Positions 33,665 through 42,780 of a DNA stretch of 64,000 nt are shown piece by piece. The position numbers and the translations under genes were made by a program. The notes below the pieces were generated by a model. That model made no database searches, was not told the origin of the DNA, and saw nothing but the letters and a program-made list of their open reading frames with translations. Origin of the DNA: Bacteroidales bacterium (GTDB lineage Bacteria; Bacteroidota; Bacteroidia; Bacteroidales; Lentimicrobiaceae); contig JADJEQ010000003.1 in NCBI GenBank assembly GCA_016709025.1, positions 248,001 through 312,000 of the forward strand. The letters run 5' to 3'. Each line of letters begins with the position of its first letter. The first letter of the stretch is position 1.

Positions 33665-36600
33665 TCACATTTTCGAGTGCTTTTCTATTATTTTTCTGAG
33701 CTTCTCCTTATTCAACGGTTTTGAAAGATAATCGACACAACCACAAGAAATTGCCTTTTTGCTGTCCTCAGGAAAAGCATATGCAGTAAGTGCAATAATC
33801 GGTAATCCAGGTCTGAAGGCAAGAATCTGACGGGTTGCCTCATATCCATCGAGCAGGGGCATTTTGATATCCATCAGAACCATCGAAATTTCAGGCATCT
33901 CTTTACAACGCCTTACTGCTTCTTCACCATCTGAAGCCCTGATCAAACGGATATTTTGATTCTCCATTACTTTTTTCAAAAAGAGGAAGCTAATATCATC
34001 GTCTTCGGCAACCAGAAAAACTCTTTCTGAGTTTAAACCTGCTTTTTCGGTATCGGATGCCTCCTTTATTTCTTCCTGCGTTGGTACAGGTATTGGATTG
34101 TATGATATATTAAAACTGAATTCAGAACCTATGCCACGCGCTGATTTTACCTGAATTTCACCGCCCAGCATTTCTACATAAGCCTTAGAAATAGACAGGC
34201 CTAACCCCGAGCCCTCAAAAGGCCTTGAAAGGGAGGTTTCTGCCTGGACAAAACGTTCAAAAATGCTATCTATCCTTTGTGGAGGGATGCCCACGCCTGT
34301 ATCTGAAACTGTAAACACTATCTTGTTTCCTTCAATTCGGCATCCACAAACGATTGAACCACTGCGGGTAAACTTTAAGGCATTCTTAACCAGGTTCACC
34401 AATACCGATTCTAATTTGTAGCCATCCGTCATAACAGTGGATTTATCCTCCGGTAGCAGCTCATCAATTTTAAAGTCAAGACCCTTATCTTCTGCTTCAG
34501 GCCTGAAGAAACGGTAAAGTTGTTTCATTATGTTATTGATATCTGCTTCGGATACCGCAATTTTACTCTGTCCGGATTCAATTTTTGAGATATCAATGAT
34601 ATCGTTGATGGTACTGAGCAAACGGTTTCCGCTGACTTTGACGATTTTTATGAATTCATCGCGTTCATCGCCCGACAAATTCGGTTCCTGAAGAAGTCCC
34701 ATGAAACCAAGTATTCCATTCATCGGGGTCCGGATTTCATGACTCATATTGGCCAGAAATGCAGATTTCAGACGGTCACTTTCTTCGGCTTTCTCCTTGG
34801 CAGCGATCAAATCCTCCATGAGCATTTTTTTGCCGGTAATATCTTCCTTCACTGCGAGAAAGTTCATTATATTTCCTTTTTCATCACTGATCGGAGATAT
34901 CAGGGCTGATTCATAATAGATTTCGCCGTTTTTCTTGCGGTTTTGAAACTCTCCCTGCCATTCCCGGCCCGAAAGAATGGTATCCCAGAGGTTCATGTAA
35001 TCTTCATCCCGGGTATGCCCTGATTTCAGAATCCGGGGATTCTGACCCAAAACTTCCTCAAGACTATATCCGGTTAAATGTGAAAATTTCGGGTTAACAT
35101 ATTCAATTTTCCCTTTTACATCGGTAATAACAATGGATGCCGGATTTTGCTCAACAGCCCGAGAAAGCTTTATCAATTGTAATTCAGCAAGTTTTCTTTT
35201 TGTGTTATCAACGATGTAACCTTTGATTGATTCAAGTTGTCCTGTTTCGGAAAAACTGCCGATGATGTTGGCAATGGCATATAAAGTGCTGCCGTCCATC
35301 CTGACAAGTTCAAATTCAAAATCTGATAACCTGCCTTGTTCCGTGACAAGCCTGATTAAAAAATCTCTGTCTGTGTGCTCTGGTAACAGAGAAGACAGAT
35401 CAACATTCAAGGCCTGTTCTTTATAGCTGAATCCAAGCATTTTCATGTATGCCGGATTACAATCTATCACTTTGCCATCTGCCGTCGAAATAAAATCGCC
35501 TGTCAGGTCATCGTCAAAGAAAGCTTTATAAAGTTCCTTGCTTTTGAATATCTCTTCCTGTACCTGTTTACGTTCGGTAATATCGTATCCAATCCCGACA
35601 ATTCCTGAACATTCACCATATATGTCATGAAGTGGAAATTTTGATGTAAGCAACCAACGCTGCACACCGTTGATGTCGATAAAGTTTTCCTCACGATTAA
35701 TGATCGGGATTCCCGAGCCAATTACTGATATATTATCGATATGGCCCCGTTCACCAATATCTCCGGGGAATAATTCGAGGTCATTTTTTCCAAGTACTTC
35801 GGCTTCTTCCAGGAAACCGATGTTTTCGACATCGGCTTTGTTGGCCACAACTTTACGGCCTTCTTTGTCGAGTATGTAGACCGGATGGGGAAGATTATCG
35901 ATGAGGGTCCGGAGCATTCTTCGCTCAAGCTGAATCTCTTCTTCTACAACCCTGCGATCAGTAACATCCCTGAAATTTATAATAACTGCCTCAATATCAG
36001 GATTATCAAACAAATTACTGAAGGTACTCTCGATCCAGCGCCATTGACCATTTCTGGATCTGAAACGGTATTGTATAGTTGGAACATAGGTATTGTCGGC
36101 GATAACCTTTGTCATTTCCGACAATACCATTGGTAAATCATCCGGATGGGTATGATCGTTCGGATGAATATCTATGGGGTCATCCGCCTTATAACCAAAC
36201 ATTTTCTTTGCAGCAGGGCTTACGAAAACGAACTGTCCCAGGCTGTTGATCAGTGCAATCCCATCGGGGGCATTCTCAATTAGGGTTCTGAATTGATTTT
36301 CAGCTTTTTGTAAAGTATCCTGTGCGCTTTTCCTTTCAGTGATATCTATATATGATGAAATGAAATGGCTTGGAGATCCATCTGCATTTCGCTGACAAAC
36401 TACTGAAAGTGTAGTATATAAAATGCTGCCATCTTTTCTGATAAATCTTTTTTCTAGTTCATAGTTGTCAATCCTGCCATCGAGTACCTGTTGAAACAAA
36501 TCCAGGTTTGCCTGTAATTCTCCAGGGTGGGATATTTCATCCCAGGCAATACCGGTAATTTCTTCGCGGGAGTATCCAAGCATGCTGCAGAACTTTTGAT

Positions 36601-38011
36601 TGACTACAACCCAGGTTTTATCAGGGGCTGTAACGGTCATTCCTACTGCATTGGAATCAAAATATGTCTGAAACTCCTTCCTGCTTTTCTGAAGAGCATC
36701 TTCTGCCAGTTTGCGGGCGGTTATATCCCTGGCGCTGCCAAATACTCCGTTAATGTTACCGTTACCATCAAATAATAATTGCGGATGATCTTCAATCCAG
36801 AGGTATTCTCCTGTCAATTTATGCTTAACACGATAAATGCGCGTAAGGTTTTGCTTTGTCCGGAATGATTCAAGGGTAGTGCCCTTCACCAGATTTTTGT
36901 CATCAGGGTGAATGATAGAGTACCAGAGGGCCTGATTTTCTGTAAATTCTTCAGGTAAATATCCGAGAATCAATTCAGACTGTTTACTTACAAATTCGAC
37001 TACCTGAACCATTGGATTGCCGGAATAGCGCAGTGAGTAAATGATCTCATCAACCTGATTGAGTAGCATCCGGTGCCGCTCCCGGCTTTCGTACAACGCC
37101 TTTTCTGCTTCCCTGCGTTCGCGCAGATCGCGAAATATCCCCATCAGGCATTGTTTTCCTTTATAGGTTAACGTAGAAGCCAATATTTCAACCGGGATGA
37201 GGGTACCATCTGACCGGATGATCATTTTCTCAATTGGAAGGGCTTCTCTATCCTGCCTGGCTCTTTCAACTTCACCGGTGAATACTTTAACAATATCTTC
37301 CGTTTCCAAAACAGGATGCAACTGAGATTGATGAAGTCCTACAATTTCATGGTAGGGCAACATCATCAGCCGGCAGGCTGCCTGGTTTGCATCTACAATT
37401 ATTTTTGATTCAATATCTGCTATAAAGATGGCATCGGCAACCTGCTCAAAGAAACTACGGAACTGAGATTCACTATGACTTAAATTCGCTTCTGATTCGA
37501 TCCGTGCCTCATTTTCTTTCTTTAGATTATTGAGTAATTGCATGGTTGACTTCTGGCTAACTTCGAGTTCACGGGTCCTTTCAGCAACCAGCTGCTTGAG
37601 ACGTTCCTGCTCACCTTTTTTATAGGAATTTGCAGTCTTTATCTTGATCATGGCCCTTACCTGGGCTTTGAGTTCAGTTTCGTCGATGGGTTTGGTAAGA
37701 AATGCCTCGGCGCCCGATTCGAGTGCCCTGATGCGCTCCTCTTTGTCACCCATCAGGACTGTTAGAAAAACTACCGGAATATCTCTTACTCGTTCGTCTT
37801 GTTTCAGTTGCCGGCAGACTTCAAAACCATCCATACCCGGCATCATGATATCCAGAAGAATGACATCCGGATCCTCATTAATAGCAATCTCTATCCCTGC
37901 AGGTCCATTCGGGGCTGTAAGGTGTTTACCTTCCGGAAAAGCGTCATGAAGAATGGCTGTCAGATTGATCAGGTTGTCGGGTATGTCGGCTATTGCAAGA
38001 ATTGCTGCCAT
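33665..38011 (-). CDS. Giant hybrid sensor kinase: REC, about seven PAS, HisKA, HATPase, REC
   Basis: A 1,448-residue soluble protein. Residues 1-120 form a receiver with D57-region VILLDIMMPGMDG and the K of FLTKPID, but its first acidic pair is reduced: the start reads LAIADIPDN, with I in place of the second D. Seven PAS/PAC units follow, ending in linkers such as FRDLRERREAEKAL, GYDITERKQVQEEI and KEDITGKKMLMEDL. The H-box FLANMSHEIRTPMNG is near residue 1090, and the HATPase has VNLVKNALKFT and SGLGLSISKAY. A second receiver (about 1325-1448) has EDDD and LMDIKMPLLDG. It is a phosphorelay node with many small-molecule or redox inputs. It lies back-to-back (tail first) with the flavodoxin gene, 13 bases apart. 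Confidence 0.92.
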   Translation of the reverse strand: MAAILAIADIPDNLINLTAILHDAFPEGKHLTAPNGPAGIEIAINEDPDVILLDIMMPGMDGFEVCRQLKQDERVRDIPVVFLTVLMGDKEERIRALESGAEAFLTKPIDETELKAQVRAMIKIKTANSYKKGEQERLKQLVAERTRELEVSQKSTMQLLNNLKKENEARIESEANLSHSESQFRSFFEQVADAIFIADIESKIIVDANQAACRLMMLPYHEIVGLHQSQLHPVLETEDIVKVFTGEVERARQDREALPIEKMIIRSDGTLIPVEILASTLTYKGKQCLMGIFRDLRERREAEKALYESRERHRMLLNQVDEIIYSLRYSGNPMVQVVEFVSKQSELILGYLPEEFTENQALWYSIIHPDDKNLVKGTTLESFRTKQNLTRIYRVKHKLTGEYLWIEDHPQLLFDGNGNINGVFGSARDITARKLAEDALQKSRKEFQTYFDSNAVGMTVTAPDKTWVVVNQKFCSMLGYSREEITGIAWDEISHPGELQANLDLFQQVLDGRIDNYELEKRFIRKDGSILYTTLSVVCQRNADGSPSHFISSYIDITERKSAQDTLQKAENQFRTLIENAPDGIALINSLGQFVFVSPAAKKMFGYKADDPIDIHPNDHTHPDDLPMVLSEMTKVIADNTYVPTIQYRFRSRNGQWRWIESTFSNLFDNPDIEAVIINFRDVTDRRVVEEEIQLERRMLRTLIDNLPHPVYILDKEGRKVVANKADVENIGFLEEAEVLGKNDLELFPGDIGERGHIDNISVIGSGIPIINREENFIDINGVQRWLLTSKFPLHDIYGECSGIVGIGYDITERKQVQEEIFKSKELYKAFFDDDLTGDFISTADGKVIDCNPAYMKMLGFSYKEQALNVDLSSLLPEHTDRDFLIRLVTEQGRLSDFEFELVRMDGSTLYAIANIIGSFSETGQLESIKGYIVDNTKRKLAELQLIKLSRAVEQNPASIVITDVKGKIEYVNPKFSHLTGYSLEEVLGQNPRILKSGHTRDEDYMNLWDTILSGREWQGEFQNRKKNGEIYYESALISPISDEKGNIMNFLAVKEDITGKKMLMEDLIAAKEKAEESDRLKSAFLANMSHEIRTPMNGILGFMGLLQEPNLSGDERDEFIKIVKVSGNRLLSTINDIIDISKIESGQSKIAVSEADINNIMKQLYRFFRPEAEDKGLDFKIDELLPEDKSTVMTDGYKLESVLVNLVKNALKFTRSGSIVCGCRIEGNKIVFTVSDTGVGIPPQRIDSIFERFVQAETSLSRPFEGSGLGLSISKAYVEMLGGEIQVKSARGIGSEFSFNISYNPIPVPTQEEIKEASDTEKAGLNSERVFLVAEDDDISFLFLKKVMENQNIRLIRASDGEEAVRRCKEMPEISMVLMDIKMPLLDGYEATRQILAFRPGLPIIALTAYAFPEDSKKAISCGCVDYLSKPLNKEKLRKIIEKHSKM

Positions 38012-38197
38012 AGGAATTTCCTTGGGGGTTTTGTTTAAATTGTTTAATTGATAAATTCGTTTTGCTGATTCAATTGATTTTAACCCTGTTAAAAACGCTT
38101 AAACCTTCAGGTAAAAATATCGAAATCCTCGGTTATAATGAATCCAGTACAACGATTCATTTTAAGTCCGTGAAATCACATCAGGTTTCATAACCAT

Positions 38198-41100
38198 CTA
38201 CCTGGAAGTCTTATAGCCGATCTTGGGGATCGTGAAGCTGAATTTGCTTCCTTTACCATCCTCACTTTCTGCCCATATTTTACCCCCGTGGTTTTCGACA
38301 AATTCCTTGCAAAGAATCAATCCGAGGCCTGTTCCTTTCTCATTTCCGGTCCCTTTGGTTGAAATACTTTCTTCGATTCTGAACAACTTACCCATAGCTT
38401 CCGGTTTTATACCCACTCCGGTGTCGCGCACTGAAATCATCAGATCAGACTGGTTTCTTTCAACTTTAACTGTCACTTCGCCACCGGTATTTGTAAATTT
38501 TATGGCATTTGAAACAAGATTTCTGATGATGGTACTCACCATAGTTTTATCTGCATAAGCCAGCAGGTTACGCGGTAATTCCATTGAAAGGGTAATCGAT
38601 TTTTGTCGTGCAGTTTCATTCATCAGGTCCATCACCTCATGAATCAGCGCAACGATGTCAACATATTCGGGGCTGCATACCAGCCTTCCGGTTTGCGACC
38701 TTGACCAGTCCAACAGGTTAATCAACAGCGACATGGCCTGCTGCGATGAGCTTTGAATCAAACCGGCAAACTCTTCGATTCCCTCCTTTTCATTGTTCTG
38801 AATCTGTTCAACCAATAGATTGCTCAATGCAACAATGTTATTGAAAGGACTTTTCAGGTCGTGGGCTATGATGGAAAAGAATTTATCCTTGGTCGCGTTG
38901 AGTTCACTAAGCCTGGTTTCACTTTCGCGCAGGGCCTCAAGTGCCAGCCTGTGTTCGTTGATATCGTTGATAAAAGTCAGGGATGCAATCTCTCCTTTCC
39001 AGACAATCCTGGTCCCTGAAATTTCGACCCATCTTACATTTCCATCTTTGCAAAGTATTCTGACTGTATAGCTTTGATCGACCTGCTCTCCACTCAACCT
39101 CTTTTTGTAATTTTCCATCAATAAACTCCTGTCGTCGGGGAACACCAGGTTGATAAAATCCATGTCTGCAAGTTCTTCACTGCTGTAGCCTGATATATCA
39201 ATTATTCTCTGATTGAAGAAGTTCAGCTTGCTCCCCTGGGCTACGATTATTCCCTCCTGGGCCGTCTCAAGCAATAACCGGTGCTGCTCTTCGCTGTCTT
39301 TCAGAATTTGCTCTGCAATTTTTCTTTCTGAAATATCCCTCTGTACATAAAGTATCCCAATGGGTTCGTTGTCATTGTTTTTAAGGACATTTGCATTAAG
39401 TTCAGCATAAAAAGTGCTGCCATTTTTACGAATCAGGAGGTATTCGTTGGCGCCGGTCAGATTACCTTTAAACATCTCAGTAAGAAAATAAACTGCCTTT
39501 TCGCGATAATCAGGATGCAGAAAATCCAGTGAATTCCGGCCAAGCATATCATCAACAGAATCATAGCCCAACATGGAGATTGCCCGACCGGATACAAACT
39601 GAACAGTTCCGTCGAGTGAGGTTATTGATATGCCATCGGGTGATGTTTCAATAATGGTCCGCAGTTTCTCTTCACTCACCCTGATGGTCTCCTGGATCAG
39701 TTTTCGTTCGGTAATATCGGTTATGAATCCTTCAAGATACAAAAGCTCATTTTTTCCAGAGAAGATCCCCTGCCCCTGCTCCCACATCCACCTGGTTTCA
39801 CCGTTTGCATGCATTATCGGATATTCAAATTTGAAAACTTTCCTTTCCTGTAAAATTTCGTCCCATTTCATTCTTATTGGCTCAACAAAATCCGGATTGA
39901 TAATATTTTTGAATGACAATGTTTTATTATCAATGAAATCATCCGGATCATATCCAGTGATGGCTTTACAACCATCGCTCACAAATTGCATGGTCCAATC
40001 TTCATCGTTTACACAACGATACACAAAGCCCGGAAGATTGCTGATCAGGGTTGCTTTCTGTCGTTCGCTTTCTTCAAGCATAGCCAAAGCATGTTTTCGT
40101 GCAGTGATGTCATGCCCCTGAGCTATGGTTGCTGTAACCAACCTGCCATCAGTCGAATAAATTGCAGCAGAATTCCAGAGCAATGTTTTTACACTTCCAT
40201 CAACATGCTGAATCTCAATTTCAACCGTTTCCCAGCGGTTCCCTGTACTTGTTTGCTTAATAAACTCAAGCGATTTAGCATGTGATGCGGATGGAAATAG
40301 TATATCAACTTCCTTCCCTATCACGTCTTTGGCATTTAGCCCGGAAACCTTTTCAAATGCCCGGTTAAACTGGGCAATCCTGAATTTATTGTCCCAAACA
40401 ATAATTGGTGCATTGGCGTATTTAATCAGATTTTCGAGGTAGTCCTTTGTTTTGCGGAGCTCTTCTTCAGCCTGCTTGCGTTCGGTTATATCACGCGCTA
40501 TAACCATCATATTCATATATGTGTCCTTCTCTATAACAGGTACAAAGAAACTTTCATAATACCTTGGCATTTTATGATCACCCTGCGCAGTATATTCTAA
40601 ATACTGACTTTGATGTGTTAACCTTGCCTTTTCAAATACTGACTGATAAATGGCTTTTGAATCCTCTTCAACAAATTGCGAATAGTGTTTTCCTTCGATA
40701 TCCTGATGCGTAAATCCTTCTGCAAAATGATTCATGAAAAGATAGTTACCATTTTGGTCAAACAAGGCAATATAATCCGGAATGGTATTCACCAGCATAC
40801 GCCATTTTTCCTCGCTGGCCCGCAACGCTCCTTCCATCATCTTCCGTTCCGAAATGTCGTGAACTACACTCAAAACAAATTTCGAACCCTGCAATTGAAT
40901 AAACTCTCCGGAGATAAGTCCTGTGAAAATCTCACCTGATTTTTTACGAAAGTTTGCTTCAAAATTCACCACCCTGTGTAACTGAATGAGTTTCGAAGTA
41001 AAACTTTCCCGTTCAGAAAGGTTCACCCATAAATTTAACTCCAGAGTGGATTTTCCAATCAGTTCATCCATGGGAAATCCGGCAATACGCGAAACGCCAT

Positions 41101-42538
41101 CGTTCGCTTCAATAATTATACCATCGTCAAGTGATGTAATAAGCACGGCATTCGGGCTGTTGCGGAATGCTTTGTTAAATCTTTCTTCACTGATTTTCAA
41201 TTCAAGTTCGGCTCTTTTACGGTCAGTCACATCGTTGAACAAAACAGCAAATTGTCCGGGCTGGGTACGAAATGCTACCACCTGAAAATGGCGGTCAAGT
41301 GCTGCCGAATAGTTTTCAAATTGTATCGACTTGCCGGTGAGTGCGACTTTCCCGTACTTCTTTATCCAGTAGAGTTCAGTTTCAGGCATAACCTGAAGGA
41401 CTGTTTTTCCAATGGTGTCTTCCCGCTTGAGTCCGGTTAGTTTCTCAAAAGCAGGATTCATATCTAGGAAGCGGTAATCTACAGGCTTACCATGCTCATC
41501 GCAGATGATCTCGTGATGCGCAAATCCTTCCAGCATTTCAGTGAACATATACCGGTATTGCTGCTCGCTCTGTTTTAAAGCCAGTTCGGCCTGCTTTCGT
41601 TCACTTATATCCATGGCCAGAACAGAAGCACCAATCACTTCACCTTTGTCATCAATGGTTGGGCTATACAAAATTTCGTAGTATTTACGGGCCAACCGTG
41701 TATCTCCTATATTTGATTCACCATTGTGGTATTCACCCCTGAAAGTCCGGTCAAGATTATTCCTGGCTATATTCCTGTTTTCATCTACAGTGATATAATC
41801 CAGCAGACTTTTGCCCATTTCAATATCAGCACCGTAAAGTGATTTCATCAAACCAACATAGGCCTTGTTGAAACTGGTGTAACAATAGTCTGTGTCAACA
41901 GAAAAGACTGGACTGGAAAGGCTTTCATTGATGCCCCTGAGTGTAAAAAATTGTTTCCTGATCAGTTCTTCCGAGTGCCTGCGTTCAGAAATATCAACTG
42001 CACTTACTAGAAATTTATGTTCATTGGTTAAAAAAATACATTCGAGATGTATAAATAGTTTGCTCTTTAAAGCTGTTACCAGCTGTAATACAATTATCTG
42101 TTTTTCTCCGGTTTCGCTGGCCTGCTTTAATGTACTTTCAAATTCCGGCCGTTCCTTCTGAGATATCCATTGATAAAAATTCTGGTTAATCAAAGCCTCG
42201 CGCTCCAACCCCAGCAAGCCGGCTCCGCTCAGATTCAATTCACCAATCATACCATCAGGAGATAATGTAAAGTATGCATTGGGGGCAAAATCATACAGGG
42301 TGCTATACTTTTCGGATGCCTTTTCTGCCAGCTCATTCGCCAGCCGAAGGTTCTCATTCTGAATCTCAAGTTCCTGAATCAGATCCTCAACCTGGGCCAG
42401 GGATAAGGATGAAGTCCTGAACGATTGCACTATAGAAGAAATACTTTCAGAAATACTTTCTGGCATGGCATCCGGCACATTTACTTTTTTCTCATTTTTC
42501 ATTGCTTCATCGATTATTCCATTGCATATTAATCTCAA
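38198..42538 (-). CDS. Giant PAS-array sensor histidine kinase
   Basis: A 1,446-residue soluble kinase; a start at codon 13 (MKNEKKVNVP, about 42502) matches the paralogous kinase at 29082-31124 better. A coiled coil (LAQVEDLIQELEIQNENLRL) leads into about nine PAS/PAC units, each ending in a D-I-x-E-R-K type linker (VDISERRHSEEL, VHDISERKMMEGAL, ITDITERKLIQET, and so on). The H-box FFSIIAHDLKSPFNN is near residue 1224, then an N-box NLVSNAIKFTN and EKGTGLGLILCKEF. No receiver domain and no membrane segment. It is probably co-oriented with, and upstream of, the hybrid kinase at 33665-38011, with 186 bases between. Confidence 0.92.
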   Translation of the reverse strand: MRLICNGIIDEAMKNEKKVNVPDAMPESISESISSIVQSFRTSSLSLAQVEDLIQELEIQNENLRLANELAEKASEKYSTLYDFAPNAYFTLSPDGMIGELNLSGAGLLGLEREALINQNFYQWISQKERPEFESTLKQASETGEKQIIVLQLVTALKSKLFIHLECIFLTNEHKFLVSAVDISERRHSEELIRKQFFTLRGINESLSSPVFSVDTDYCYTSFNKAYVGLMKSLYGADIEMGKSLLDYITVDENRNIARNNLDRTFRGEYHNGESNIGDTRLARKYYEILYSPTIDDKGEVIGASVLAMDISERKQAELALKQSEQQYRYMFTEMLEGFAHHEIICDEHGKPVDYRFLDMNPAFEKLTGLKREDTIGKTVLQVMPETELYWIKKYGKVALTGKSIQFENYSAALDRHFQVVAFRTQPGQFAVLFNDVTDRKRAELELKISEERFNKAFRNSPNAVLITSLDDGIIIEANDGVSRIAGFPMDELIGKSTLELNLWVNLSERESFTSKLIQLHRVVNFEANFRKKSGEIFTGLISGEFIQLQGSKFVLSVVHDISERKMMEGALRASEEKWRMLVNTIPDYIALFDQNGNYLFMNHFAEGFTHQDIEGKHYSQFVEEDSKAIYQSVFEKARLTHQSQYLEYTAQGDHKMPRYYESFFVPVIEKDTYMNMMVIARDITERKQAEEELRKTKDYLENLIKYANAPIIVWDNKFRIAQFNRAFEKVSGLNAKDVIGKEVDILFPSASHAKSLEFIKQTSTGNRWETVEIEIQHVDGSVKTLLWNSAAIYSTDGRLVTATIAQGHDITARKHALAMLEESERQKATLISNLPGFVYRCVNDEDWTMQFVSDGCKAITGYDPDDFIDNKTLSFKNIINPDFVEPIRMKWDEILQERKVFKFEYPIMHANGETRWMWEQGQGIFSGKNELLYLEGFITDITERKLIQETIRVSEEKLRTIIETSPDGISITSLDGTVQFVSGRAISMLGYDSVDDMLGRNSLDFLHPDYREKAVYFLTEMFKGNLTGANEYLLIRKNGSTFYAELNANVLKNNDNEPIGILYVQRDISERKIAEQILKDSEEQHRLLLETAQEGIIVAQGSKLNFFNQRIIDISGYSSEELADMDFINLVFPDDRSLLMENYKKRLSGEQVDQSYTVRILCKDGNVRWVEISGTRIVWKGEIASLTFINDINEHRLALEALRESETRLSELNATKDKFFSIIAHDLKSPFNNIVALSNLLVEQIQNNEKEGIEEFAGLIQSSSQQAMSLLINLLDWSRSQTGRLVCSPEYVDIVALIHEVMDLMNETARQKSITLSMELPRNLLAYADKTMVSTIIRNLVSNAIKFTNTGGEVTVKVERNQSDLMISVRDTGVGIKPEAMGKLFRIEESISTKGTGNEKGTGLGLILCKEFVENHGGKIWAESEDGKGSKFSFTIPKIGYKTSR

Positions 42539-42780
42539 TAAATGCCGTTCGTCACTTGTATTACATTTATGTAAAAGTAATTCTATTTTACGCTGGGTTT
42601 ACGGCTTCATAAATTTACATTAAATTGTCAATTAATAACTTAATCATGGTTTATCCCAACCATAGATTATAATTCAATCCGAAAACCTAACTAAACGATA
42701 TTGATATGTGAATATGAATTTAAACCTTAGCCTTTAATCATTATACTTTTTACTTTTGCCTTTTAAGTACACAACAGCCT

